From: an uncultured Acidimicrobiaceae bacterium
Lineage (GTDB): Bacteria > Actinomycetota > Acidimicrobiia > Acidimicrobiales > Ilumatobacteraceae
Direction of reading: 5' to 3'
Assembly (NCBI GenBank): GCA_903919215.1
Contig: CAIXHI010000323.1
Span: 1-13,871 of the forward strand
DNA: 13,871 nt
A program made the position numbers and the translations under genes. Below the pieces are notes generated by a model, which worked only from the letters and a program-made list of their open reading frames with translations, was not told where the DNA came from and did not search any database. This document shows, one piece after another, positions 1 to 6,175 of the stretch (its first letter is position 1; the number at the start of each line of letters is the position of its first letter).

Positions 1-354
1 GGTGGTACCTGGTTGCTGCCGCGCATGGTCGGGTATGCAAAAGCCGCCGAGATCGCGTTCACCGGCCGCACGCTCAGCGCTTCCGAGGCAGAACAGCTGG
101 GGCTCGTCAACCATGTGGTGGCCGACGACGCGTTCACCGATGCAGTTCGCGACATGGCGTTGGAGATCGCCGCCAACGCGCCGCTGGCCGTGCGGGCGAT
201 CAAGCGAATGATGCGCGCCGCTGAGACCGAGACGTTCGACCAGAACGTGCACCATGTGTTCCTGCAGTTGCTGCCGTTGTTGCGCACGGACGACTTCCGC
301 GAGGCCGTGACCGCCTACATGGAGAAGCGTCCGCCGACGTTCACGGGCAAGTGA
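1..354 (+). CDS. Enoyl-CoA hydratase/isomerase family protein (C-terminal part)
   Basis: This is the last 117 residues of a crotonase-fold protein; the N-terminus lies upstream of the window, so the frame is open from base 1. The visible part starts GGTWLLPRMVG, the usual end of the catalytic core after the second active-site acid. It continues with the helix FTGRTLSASEAEQLGLVNHVV (a typical crotonase stretch), then a helical trimerisation region with APLAVRAIKRMM. It ends in the EKRPPTFTGK tail common to this family. Such enzymes hydrate or isomerise enoyl-CoA thioesters, typically in fatty-acid, branched-chain or steroid degradation; the substrate cannot be told from this fragment. Its TGA stop overlaps an ATG, and the next gene follows directly on the same strand, so the two are probably co-transcribed. 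Confidence 0.9.
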   Translation, partial: GGTWLLPRMVGYAKAAEIAFTGRTLSASEAEQLGLVNHVVADDAFTDAVRDMALEIAANAPLAVRAIKRMMRAAETETFDQNVHHVFLQLLPLLRTDDFREAVTAYMEKRPPTFTGK

Positions 355-365
355 TGCCAGCAGCT

Positions 366-373
366 GAGAAGGG
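366..373 (+). promoter_or_regulatory. Ribosome binding site for the nitroreductase gene
   Basis: GAGAAGGG lies 7 nt before the GTG at 381 and matches the anti-Shine-Dalgarno sequence well. The alternative ATG at 354, which overlaps the hydratase stop, has no comparable purine run before it. This site is the main reason for choosing the GTG start. Confidence 0.5.
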
Positions 374-380
374 CGCGCCG

Positions 381-1055
381 GTGAACGAACTGCTGGAAGG
401 GCTGGCCACGACCCGCACGATTCGCCGCTATACCGACGACCCGGTCGAGGAACACGACCTCGTCCAGATCTTGTGGCACGCGACTCGCGCCCCGAGCGGC
501 AGCAACCGCCAACACGTGCGGTACATCGTGTTGCGTGACAGCGAGCCGGCGTTGCAGGCCAGGGCCGCGCTCGGTCGTGCGGCCCGCGCTGCGTGGCAGC
601 ACAAAGAGGCCGCCGACGGGTATGGCGCCGGCAGCGGGACGGTGGCCGACTCGCCCAAGTCGCGTATGGCGGCCACGATGCAGCACTACGTCGAGCACTT
701 CCACGAGGCGCCGGTCATCGTGGTGGTGTGCCTGTTGCGATACCGCGAAGCGAATCCCTATGAAGGCGCGTCGGTCTACCCCGCAGTGCAGAACCTGCTG
801 CTCGCTGCACGGGGTCTCGGCTTTGGCGGTGCGGTCACCATGTGGCATTCGCTGGTCGAGCAGGAACTGCGCGAACTCCTCCAGATCCCCGCCGAGGCAG
901 CCCTCTCGGCATGTGTCACGTTGGGCAGGCCGGCCGGACGACATGGCCCAGTACGTCGTCGGCCGCTGAGTGAGGTCGTGTTCGACGGCCAGTGGGGTGA
1001 GGCCGCCGAGTGGGCCCTCGACCCACCCGGCACTCAGTTCACGGGCTGGAAGTGA
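381..1055 (+). CDS. Nitroreductase family protein (FMN-dependent)
   Basis: The 224-residue protein has the nitroreductase fold signature. Near the N-terminus is TTRTIRRYTDDPV (residues 10-22, with the phosphate-binding RR pair), followed by ATRAPSGSNRQ (34-44), which contacts FMN. The middle has the dimer and FMN helix YPAVQNLLLAARGLGFGG (133-150). The C-terminus has LGRP (181-184) and RRPLSEVV (193-200). Family members bind FMN and reduce nitro groups, quinones or other acceptors with NAD(P)H; the physiological substrate is not evident. I chose GTG 381 because a good ribosome binding site precedes it and the protein then begins close to the conserved motif. An ATG at 354 would add nine residues. 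The stop overlaps the GTG of the J-domain gene (GTGA), which implies translational coupling. Linkage to an enoyl-CoA hydratase hints at a catabolic role, but this is only inference. Confidence 0.85.
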   Translation: MNELLEGLATTRTIRRYTDDPVEEHDLVQILWHATRAPSGSNRQHVRYIVLRDSEPALQARAALGRAARAAWQHKEAADGYGAGSGTVADSPKSRMAATMQHYVEHFHEAPVIVVVCLLRYREANPYEGASVYPAVQNLLLAARGLGFGGAVTMWHSLVEQELRELLQIPAEAALSACVTLGRPAGRHGPVRRRPLSEVVFDGQWGEAAEWALDPPGTQFTGWK

Positions 1056-1612
1056 CGCACGACCCATTTGCGGTGCTGGGTGTGCCGGCGATGTCCGATG
1101 CCGCCACGCTCGGTGCTGCCCGGCGACGCTTGGCCCGTGAGCTGCACCCCGACCTGGGAGGTGACGCTGCCGCGATGCAAGCGGTGAACGTGGCCTACGA
1201 CGAGGCGCTCCGCCTTCTCGCCGAGCCGCCTGCAGAACCTGCGCCAGTCGTCGAGCCGAGAACCGAACCGCAGTCGCGCACGCACCGGCGTGGTCCGGCG
1301 CGCAACGTCCAGCACGACAATCCGTCGTTCACCATCGATGTGTTGCCCGCCGAGGCGTTCGAGGCACTGCTCATCGTGACGTCGTGGATCGGTGAGGTGC
1401 TGGTCGATGAGCCGCCGTACATGTTGGAAGTGTTCCTGCACGAACCGGCTCCCTGCTGGTGCCGTTTGGATCTCGTGCCGGATGCCGGTGCCACCACGAT
1501 CAGCCTCACCGTCGTGGCGGTGGAGGAGGACGGCGCGGGAATAGTGCCGCCGCCCGATATCGACGCGGTTCGCGACACATGGGTCGCGGGACTCAATGAG
1601 CCGCTTTGGTGA
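1052..1612 (+). CDS. J-domain protein with an uncharacterised C-terminal domain
   Basis: The start is GTG 1052, overlapping the preceding stop. The 186-residue protein begins with a short J domain: DPFAVLGVPA (4-13), helix II AARRRLARELHPD (22-34) with the essential HPD triplet at 32-34, then a third helix AMQAVNVAYDEALRLL. J domains stimulate the ATPase of a DnaK/Hsp70 partner. There is no Gly/Phe linker, zinc finger or substrate-binding beta domain, so this is a class C J protein rather than the general co-chaperone DnaJ. A Pro/Arg-rich linker (about 58-90) leads to a domain of about 90 residues (about 96-186) containing PSFTIDVLPAEAFEALL, PPYMLEVFL and PCWCRLDLVPDAG, which I do not recognise. 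The 3' end overlaps the convergent sua5 gene by 20 bp. Confidence 0.8.
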   Translation: MTHDPFAVLGVPAMSDAATLGAARRRLARELHPDLGGDAAAMQAVNVAYDEALRLLAEPPAEPAPVVEPRTEPQSRTHRRGPARNVQHDNPSFTIDVLPAEAFEALLIVTSWIGEVLVDEPPYMLEVFLHEPAPCWCRLDLVPDAGATTISLTVVAVEEDGAGIVPPPDIDAVRDTWVAGLNEPLW

Positions 1613-2492
1613 GCCGATCGCGTATGGCGTGTCCGAGCCCACCGGGTGACGGCATCACCGCGATGATGACCGAGGTGCCCAAGCCATCGGCGCGTCGCAG
1701 GTCGGCGTAGAGCGAGCGCGCGTACTCCACCAGGTCGTCCGTGCGATCGATCACCACAGCGTCTATGTACTGGGCGGCAAGGCTGAGCGCAGCTGCCGAG
1801 TCGTCCACCAGCAGCACCCTGGCGGCCGGTGCGTAATGGGAGGCGAGCATGCCAGCGGCGCGGCTGGGGCCACTGGGTGCGGCCACGCGACCGTCGAGCA
1901 GTGCAGAGATCTGCTCGGAGGGGATGCCCCCCGGACGCAGGATCTGCGGGGGATCCACCGTGCAGTCGACGATGGTGCTCTCGACACCCACTGGGCAGCG
2001 GCCGCCGTCGAGGACGTACTCCACGAGCGCACCCAGATCGTCGTGCACGTGCTCGGCGGTCGTGGGGCTGACCCGTCCGAACAGGTTCGCCGAGGGTGCC
2101 GCGAGGCCACCCCCGAAACGTGTGAGCAGTTCGGTCGTGAGCGGGTGGGCGGGCACACGCACACCGACGGTGTCGCGGCCGCCGGTCACGAGAGCGAGCA
2201 CATGTGGCGCCTTCGGCAGCAACAGGGTGAGCGGGCCGGGCCAGCACGTCTCGGCCAGCACTGCCGCCGCAGGCGGAACTTCGGCCGCCCAGTGCGTGAG
2301 TTGTTCCGCGTCGGCGATGTGCACGATCAGCGGGTGATCAGCTGGCCGACCCTTGGCCGCGAACACTCGCCGCACGGCGTCCGGGTTCGATGCATCGGCA
2401 GCCAGGCCGTAGACCGTCTCGGTGGGGATCCCCACCAGGCCACCGGAGCGGAGGATCTCCAACGCCCGGTCGACGGACGTGCCGATGGTCAT
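1593..2492 (-). CDS. L-threonylcarbamoyladenylate synthase, Sua5 type
   Basis: This 299-residue protein makes threonylcarbamoyl-AMP from threonine, bicarbonate and ATP, the first step of the t6A37 modification of ANN-decoding tRNAs. The YrdC domain (about 8-200) shows PTETVYGLA (23-31), KGRP (47-50), PGPLT (85-89), VRVPAHP (111-117), PSAN (133-136) and ESTIVD (171-176). After it come the linker SHYAP (218-222), which closes over the active site in Sua5 proteins, and the extra C-terminal Sua5 domain (about 225-299). It is therefore the long Sua5 form, not the single-domain TsaC. It is the second gene of a minus-strand pair with an alpha/beta hydrolase. Three copies of a 17-bp repeat with overlapping start and stop codons lie immediately before its ATG, so initiation may depend on coupled translation. 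The gene converges on the J-domain gene. Confidence 0.93.
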   Translation of the reverse strand: MTIGTSVDRALEILRSGGLVGIPTETVYGLAADASNPDAVRRVFAAKGRPADHPLIVHIADAEQLTHWAAEVPPAAAVLAETCWPGPLTLLLPKAPHVLALVTGGRDTVGVRVPAHPLTTELLTRFGGGLAAPSANLFGRVSPTTAEHVHDDLGALVEYVLDGGRCPVGVESTIVDCTVDPPQILRPGGIPSEQISALLDGRVAAPSGPSRAAGMLASHYAPAARVLLVDDSAAALSLAAQYIDAVVIDRTDDLVEYARSLYADLRRADGLGTSVIIAVMPSPGGLGHAIRDRLTKAAH

Positions 2493-2543
2493 GTGCGGCC
2501 GGTCTTCATGCAGGGCCGATCGTCATGCAGGGCCAGTGTTCAT
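2493..2543 (-). repeat. 17-bp tandem repeat forming three ATGA-chained six-codon mini-ORFs
   Basis: On the minus strand, three 17-nt units (2543-2527, 2526-2510, 2509-2493) each begin ATGA and carry GGC at positions 10-12. The first 17 nt of sua5 form a fourth, diverged copy. Because 17 is not a multiple of three, each unit reads as a mini-ORF whose TGA overlaps the ATG of the next: MNTGPA, MTIGPA, MKTGRT, then the sua5 start MTIGTS. The first ATG overlaps the TGA stop of the hydrolase in the same way. All four copies therefore sit on an unbroken chain of stop-start overlaps. Neighbouring units agree at about 12-13 of 17 positions. The likely origin is tandem duplication of an ancestral hydrolase/sua5 ATGA junction; a role in tuning sua5 translation is inference. 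Confidence 0.7.
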
Positions 2544-3226
2544 GTAGGCAGGGCGTCGAGGAACTCGAGGGCAGCGTCGATGAACCCGAAGGCCTCCGTG
2601 GTGGCGAAGTGGTCGACGTTGCGCAGCACCTTCAGCGTGGCCTGGGGGAGTGCGGCGACTAACGGATCGCCGGGCCCCGCGAAGTCCTTGTCGCCGATGA
2701 CGACGAGTGTCGGGCAGGTGACCGCGCCGAGCAGCGACGGGGTGATCGGCGTGCTGGCGGTGCAGCGCAGCAACGCAGCGAGTGCCTTCGGATCGTTGCC
2801 GTCGGAGCGCGCGTAGTTGCCGAACACGTGAGCCATGGTGTCGTCGTCGGGAGCGGTGCCCTCGACTCCGGCGATCATCCTCCGGGAGTTCTCCTCGTCA
2901 CGTTCGAGCACGTTGCGGCCCACACCTGCCAGCACGATCTTGCGGAATCGGTGCGGATGCTGTGCGGCCAGACGCAGCAACGTGATCGCCCCGAGCGAGA
3001 AGCCGACGGCATCGACCGGGTCGTCGGGCAAGGCCTCGAGTACTCGCGCACCAAGGTCGGTGTAGGCCTCGGGTTCGTGCGGCTTCGGCGCCGTGCCGTG
3101 ACCGAGCAGATCGATGCCGATGACCGGGCGACCAGCGTCGCTGAGAAGTTCGGTGAACCCGCTGCGCTGCCATGTGGCCGCGAACGATCCACCCCATCCA
3201 TGTACAAGAACGACCGGTGTGACCAC
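2540..3226 (-). CDS. Alpha/beta hydrolase
   Basis: The 228-residue protein has a complete alpha/beta hydrolase plan. The oxyanion-hole motif HGWGG is at 9-13, the nucleophile elbow GFSLGA places Ser at 77, the acid is in VIGDKDF (Asp 181, or Asp 179), and the catalytic His is in NVDHFAT (206). A small lid region of roughly 100-160 separates the halves. No signal peptide is visible, so it is probably cytoplasmic. The substrate is unknown; esterase, lipase-like and C-C hydrolase roles all fit. The open frame extends far upstream but runs antisense into guaB1. I chose GTG 3226 because it lies directly before the first beta strand and 7 nt after a TAGGTT hexamer, as expected for a leaderless message. 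TTG at 3235 is an alternative. The gene heads a two-gene unit with sua5. Confidence 0.82.
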   Translation of the reverse strand: MVTPVVLVHGWGGSFAATWQRSGFTELLSDAGRPVIGIDLLGHGTAPKPHEPEAYTDLGARVLEALPDDPVDAVGFSLGAITLLRLAAQHPHRFRKIVLAGVGRNVLERDEENSRRMIAGVEGTAPDDDTMAHVFGNYARSDGNDPKALAALLRCTASTPITPSLLGAVTCPTLVVIGDKDFAGPGDPLVAALPQATLKVLRNVDHFATTEAFGFIDAALEFLDALPT

Positions 3227-3239
3227 GACCTTCAACCTA
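3227..3239 (-). promoter_or_regulatory. Probable leaderless promoter -10 of the hydrolase-sua5 unit
   Basis: On the minus strand TAGGTT (3239-3234) fits the actinobacterial -10 pattern TANNNT and is followed by 7 nt and then the GTG start. Transcription would thus begin at or next to the start codon. No clear -35 element is visible and there is no properly spaced ribosome binding site, which agrees with a leaderless mRNA. The same arrangement recurs at 10610-10639. Confidence 0.4.
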
Positions 3240-3257
3240 GCCGGGTGGCGGTAGCCT
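3231..3257 (+). promoter_or_regulatory. Candidate guaB1 promoter
   Basis: TTCAAC (3231-3236) and TAGCCT (3252-3257) are weak matches to -35 and -10 hexamers, with a short 15-nt spacer. They would give an untranslated leader of about 45 nt. The elements overlap the divergent hydrolase start region, so the two promoters may compete. Confidence 0.25.
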
Positions 3258-3292
3258 TGGCCCGCCCGTTTCCAGGGAACCCACCGCCCCGC

Positions 3293-3298
3293 AAAGGA
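3293..3298 (+). promoter_or_regulatory. guaB1 ribosome binding site
   Basis: AAAGGA lies 10 nt before the ATG at 3309 and supports that start. This marks guaB1 as having a conventional leader, unlike the divergent hydrolase gene. Confidence 0.5.
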
Positions 3299-3308
3299 CG
3301 ACCCACTG

Positions 3309-4745
3309 ATGCGATTCCTCGGTACCACTCCGCCGTACGACCTGACGTACAGCGACGTCTTCATGGTGCCCAGCCTCAGCGAAGTGCCATCGCGCTTCTC
3401 GGTCGATCTGTCGACTCCCGACCGCTTGGGCACATCGATCCCGGTAGTGGTGGCCAACATGACCGCTGTCGCCGGCCGCCGGATGGCCGAGACCGTCGCT
3501 CGTCGCGGTGGCCTCACGGTGCTACCGCAGGACATTCCGCTCGACATCACCAAGACGGTGATCGAGTACGTGAAGAGCCGCCACCTGGTGTACGACACGC
3601 CCATCACGCTCAGCCCGGCGCACACCATCGGCGACGCGCTCGGCCTGATCCACAAGCGTGCGCACGGCGCGGTCATGGTGGTGGACGATGATGGTCGTCC
3701 GGTCGGCATCTTCACCGAGGGTGACGGTGCCGGCTACGACCGCTTCACCCAGCTGAAGAACGTGATGAGTCGCGAGCTGGTGGTGTTGCCCGACGGCACC
3801 GCTCCGCAGGAGGTGTACGACCGCCTGAGCGGACAGCGTCTGTCGGTCGCTCCGGTGGTCGACGGCGAGGGACGCCTCATCGGGTGCGCCACGCGTACTG
3901 GCGCGCTGCGCAGCACGATCTACACGCCGGCCGTCGACAAGAACGGTCAGTTGATGGTGGCTGTCGCCGTCGGCATCAACGGCGACCCCGGCCCCAAGGC
4001 CAAGGCACTCGTCGGCTTCGGCGCTGATGTGCTGGTGATCGACACGGCGCACGGCCACCAGATCCGCACGCTGCGGGCGATCGAGGAAGTGCGGGCCGCG
4101 TGCCCGGACACCCCGATCGTGGCCGGCAACGTGGTCACCGCCGAAGGTACCCGCGACCTGATCAACGCCGGTGCCGACATCATCAAGGTGGGCGTCGGCC
4201 CCGGCGCGATGTGCACGACTCGCATGATGACCGGTGTCGGCCGCCCGCAGTTCAGTGCGGTCCACGACTGCTCCAGCGAGGCCGCTCGTCTCGGCAAGGT
4301 GATCTGGGCCGATGGTGGTGTGCGCCACCCGCGCGATGTCGCGCTGGCCCTCGCCGCAGGCGCCGCCAACGTGATGCTCGGCTCGTGGTTGGCGGGTACG
4401 TACGAATCGGCCGCCGACACCCTGCGCGATCCGGATGGCCGCCTCTACAAGGAGAGCTTCGGCATGGCCAGCAACCGTGCCGTGAAGATCCGCAACCGCA
4501 GCGAGACGGCGTTCGAACGGGCTCGCAAGGAGCTCTTCGAGGAAGGGATCAGCACATCGCGCATGTACCTCGATCCTGAGCGTCCCGGTGTAGAGGACAT
4601 CATCGACGACATCGTCGCCGGTGTCCGTTCCGCGTGTACGTATGCAGGTGCTGCCGACATCTCGGAGTTCGCCCAGCGCGCGGTCGTCGGCGTGCAGAGC
4701 GCCGCCGGGTACAGCGAAGGTCTGCCCCAGGGGACGAGCTGGTAA
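3309..4745 (+). CDS. guaB1: GuaB1 family IMP dehydrogenase-related protein (probable GMP reductase)
   Basis: The 478-residue protein has the IMPDH/GMPR TIM barrel with an inserted pair of CBS domains (about 95-205; MSRELVVLPDGT is the junction-like repeat at 153-164). The active-site loop is GVGPGAMCTTRMMTGVGRPQ (295-314) with the catalytic Cys at 302; DTAHGH (245-250), AGNVVTAEGT (272-281) and DGGVRHPRD (335-343) are also present. This set matches the actinobacterial GuaB1 subgroup, not the biosynthetic IMPDH GuaB2. Older annotation calls it IMP dehydrogenase. Work on mycobacterial GuaB1 showed NADPH-dependent GMP reductase activity (GMP to IMP) under control of the CBS module, so salvage is the better assignment here. 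I do not see the Arg-Tyr pair in a long flap that IMPDH uses for hydrolysis. The TAA stop overlaps the cmk ATG, so it is coupled to cytidylate kinase. Confidence 0.92.
   Translation: MRFLGTTPPYDLTYSDVFMVPSLSEVPSRFSVDLSTPDRLGTSIPVVVANMTAVAGRRMAETVARRGGLTVLPQDIPLDITKTVIEYVKSRHLVYDTPITLSPAHTIGDALGLIHKRAHGAVMVVDDDGRPVGIFTEGDGAGYDRFTQLKNVMSRELVVLPDGTAPQEVYDRLSGQRLSVAPVVDGEGRLIGCATRTGALRSTIYTPAVDKNGQLMVAVAVGINGDPGPKAKALVGFGADVLVIDTAHGHQIRTLRAIEEVRAACPDTPIVAGNVVTAEGTRDLINAGADIIKVGVGPGAMCTTRMMTGVGRPQFSAVHDCSSEAARLGKVIWADGGVRHPRDVALALAAGAANVMLGSWLAGTYESAADTLRDPDGRLYKESFGMASNRAVKIRNRSETAFERARKELFEEGISTSRMYLDPERPGVEDIIDDIVAGVRSACTYAGAADISEFAQRAVVGVQSAAGYSEGLPQGTSW
4729..4735 (+). promoter_or_regulatory. 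cmk ribosome binding site inside the guaB1 3' end
   Basis: AGGGGAC ends 9 nt before the ATG at 4745. It supports this start over the in-frame GTG at 4757 and over the much longer upstream extension, which would overlap guaB1 by more than 100 bases. Confidence 0.45.
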
Positions 4746-5410
4746 TGCCTGGCCCAGTGAGCAACGTCGTCGCCATCGACGGCCCTGCAGGGGCCGGGAA
4801 AAGCACGATCGGCAAGGCCTTGGCGGCCAAGCTGGGCCTCGAATACCTCGACACGGGTGCGATGTATCGCGCCGTCACGTTCTGCGCGATGCAGCGTGGC
4901 CTCAACCTCGCAGACACTGCGCTCATTGGCGAGTTGGCGCGCTCGGTGACACTCGAGGTCGGCGCTCGTGGTGTGTTCGTGGACGGGCTCGACGCCACGG
5001 CCGCCATCCGCACACCGGAGGTCACCGCTGCAGTCAGCCAGGTGGCCGCCAACAGCGAGGTGCGCGCCGAGATGCGTGAGCGTCAGCGAGCCTGGGCCGC
5101 CACCCGCGGCGGGGGAGTCATCGAAGGTCGCGACATCGGGTCGGTGGTGTTCCCCGACGCGGAGCTGAAGCTGTACCTCACCGCCTCGCCACGCACCCGC
5201 GCCGAGCGTCGCGTGGCGGAGGCCGGTGGCGATGTCGACGAGATCGAGCGCTCCATCGCCGCTCGCGACCACCACGACAGCAGCCGCAGCGACAGCCCGC
5301 TCGTAATGCCCGACGGGTCGATCGTGGTAGACACCACGGGTATGGGCATCGCTGCGGTGCTCGCATACATCGAGGGACTGATGACCAGCGAGAGAGCGGA
5401 GCAGGGATGA
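4745..5410 (+). CDS. cmk: (d)CMP kinase (cytidylate kinase)
   Basis: The 221-residue enzyme phosphorylates CMP and dCMP with ATP, returning them to the CTP and dCTP pools. It shows the P-loop GPAGAGKST (13-21), the substrate-binding LDTGAMYRA (35-43), EGRDIGSVVFP (127-137), the lid region AARDHHDSSRSDSPL (172-186) and the C-terminal DTTGM (196-200). The length is typical of bacterial Cmk. The ATG overlaps the guaB1 TAA. Its TGA overlaps the plsC ATG (ATGA), so the three genes form a tightly coupled operon. A cmk gene next to an acyltransferase gene is a known bacterial arrangement, usually explained by the CTP demand of phospholipid synthesis (CDP-diacylglycerol). Confidence 0.95.
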   Translation: MPGPVSNVVAIDGPAGAGKSTIGKALAAKLGLEYLDTGAMYRAVTFCAMQRGLNLADTALIGELARSVTLEVGARGVFVDGLDATAAIRTPEVTAAVSQVAANSEVRAEMRERQRAWAATRGGGVIEGRDIGSVVFPDAELKLYLTASPRTRAERRVAEAGGDVDEIERSIAARDHHDSSRSDSPLVMPDGSIVVDTTGMGIAAVLAYIEGLMTSERAEQG

Positions 5411-6090
5411 CGAAGGTCTCCACCAAGCTGGCCGGCACCAGCTTCCCCGACAAGGTGGCGTACCACACCGTCCGCGGGATCGTCACTGTCTTCTGCCGGC
5501 TGTGGTGCCGAATGCAGATCGAGGGCCGCGAGCACTTCCCCAAGGAAGGTCCGTTCATCCTCGCTCCCACGCACCGCAGCATCATCGACACCCCGGTGTC
5601 GTCCGGTGTGTACACCAAGCGGATGCGGTTCATGGGGGCCGACAAGTGGTGGAGCAACCCGTACTTCGGCAAGCTGCTTACCGCGCTCGGCGGGTTCCCC
5701 GTTAGCCGCGGCACGGCTGATCGCGAGGCGCTGAAGCGCTGCATCGCGGTCATCGAGGGAGGCGAGCCGTTGGTGCTGTTCCCCGAGGGTGAGCGCAAGA
5801 GCGGTCTGGTTGTGCAGCCGCTGTTCGAGGGCGCGGCCTACATCTCGATGAAGACCGGCGCGCCGATCATCCCGGTGGGTATCGGTGGCAGCGAGCGGGC
5901 GATGCCCAAAGGTGCCAAGTTCATCTTCCCGCGCAAGATGTACGTGATGGTCGGCAAGCCGATGTCCGTACCCGTGGTCGAGGGGCAGAGCGCCAAGGAA
6001 CAGCGCGAGGCCTCACGCCAACTCACCGCCGATGTGCACGCCGAACTCCAGCGCCTGTTCGACGTCGCCCAGTCCCGCGCCGGCTACTGA
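5407..6090 (+). CDS. plsC: 1-acyl-sn-glycerol-3-phosphate acyltransferase family protein
   Basis: The 227-residue protein belongs to the PlsC/LPLAT family, which transfers an acyl chain to lysophosphatidate at the inner face of the membrane. Motif I is THRSIID (55-61), giving the catalytic His 56 and Asp 61 of H-X4-D. Motif II is GGFPVSRG (95-102), motif III is LFPEGERKSG (124-133, usually FPEGTRS), and motif IV is APIIPVGIGG (152-161). The N-terminal segment TVRGIVTVFCRLW (21-33) is hydrophobic and probably associates with the membrane; no cleavable signal is seen. It is the last gene of the guaB1-cmk unit. It is followed by convergent hairpins that probably end transcription. The substitution of Glu for Thr in motif III leaves acyl-acceptor specificity open; another lyso-lipid acyltransferase role is possible. 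Confidence 0.88.
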   Translation: MTKVSTKLAGTSFPDKVAYHTVRGIVTVFCRLWCRMQIEGREHFPKEGPFILAPTHRSIIDTPVSSGVYTKRMRFMGADKWWSNPYFGKLLTALGGFPVSRGTADREALKRCIAVIEGGEPLVLFPEGERKSGLVVQPLFEGAAYISMKTGAPIIPVGIGGSERAMPKGAKFIFPRKMYVMVGKPMSVPVVEGQSAKEQREASRQLTADVHAELQRLFDVAQSRAGY

Positions 6091-6110
6091 CGGTCTGCGC
6101 GTCGGTTTCT

Positions 6111-6126
6111 GGGAAGGAATCTTCCC
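6111..6126. terminator. Short perfect hairpin between plsC and the aminopeptidase gene
   Basis: GGGAAG and CTTCCC form a 6-bp stem around a GAAT loop. It lies 20 nt after the plsC stop and about 50 nt after the convergent aminopeptidase stop on the other strand. There is no T-tract on either side, so intrinsic termination would be of the weak, GC-rich actinobacterial type. Confidence 0.4.
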
Positions 6127-6131
6127 ACACG

Positions 6132-6161
6132 GGTTTCTGGGCAGGTCGGGTCCCGGAAACC
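6132..6161. terminator. Ten-base-pair inverted repeat, candidate bidirectional terminator
   Basis: GGTTTCTGGG (6132-6141) pairs with CCCGGAAACC (6152-6161) across a 10-nt loop, with one G-U wobble in the RNA. The left arm is repeated exactly at 6104-6113, so two mutually exclusive hairpins with the same right arm are possible. The position between two convergent genes fits a shared terminator, although no U-run follows. Confidence 0.45.
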
Positions 6162-6175
6162 GGAACCAGGACTTC

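Noticed and set aside
315..1067. Long minus-strand open frame opposite the nitroreductase gene
   Set aside because: It has no recognisable motifs and is the usual antisense shadow in high-GC DNA; the plus-strand protein has clear family motifs.
1836..2816. 326-codon plus-strand open frame opposite sua5 and the hydrolase
   Set aside because: No domain is recognisable and composition is Arg/Gly/His-rich; both opposite genes are well supported.
3227..3715. Upstream extension of the minus-strand hydrolase frame to 3715
   Set aside because: The added part runs antisense through guaB1 and has no hydrolase sequence; conserved sequence begins at the GTG near 3226.
3522..4328. 268-codon minus-strand open frame inside guaB1
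   Set aside because: It is antisense to a conserved catalytic barrel and consists of His/Asp/Arg-rich sequence typical of a shadow frame.
4445..5275. 276-codon minus-strand open frame opposite guaB1 and cmk
   Set aside because: It crosses the junction of two well-supported genes and shows no motif of its own.
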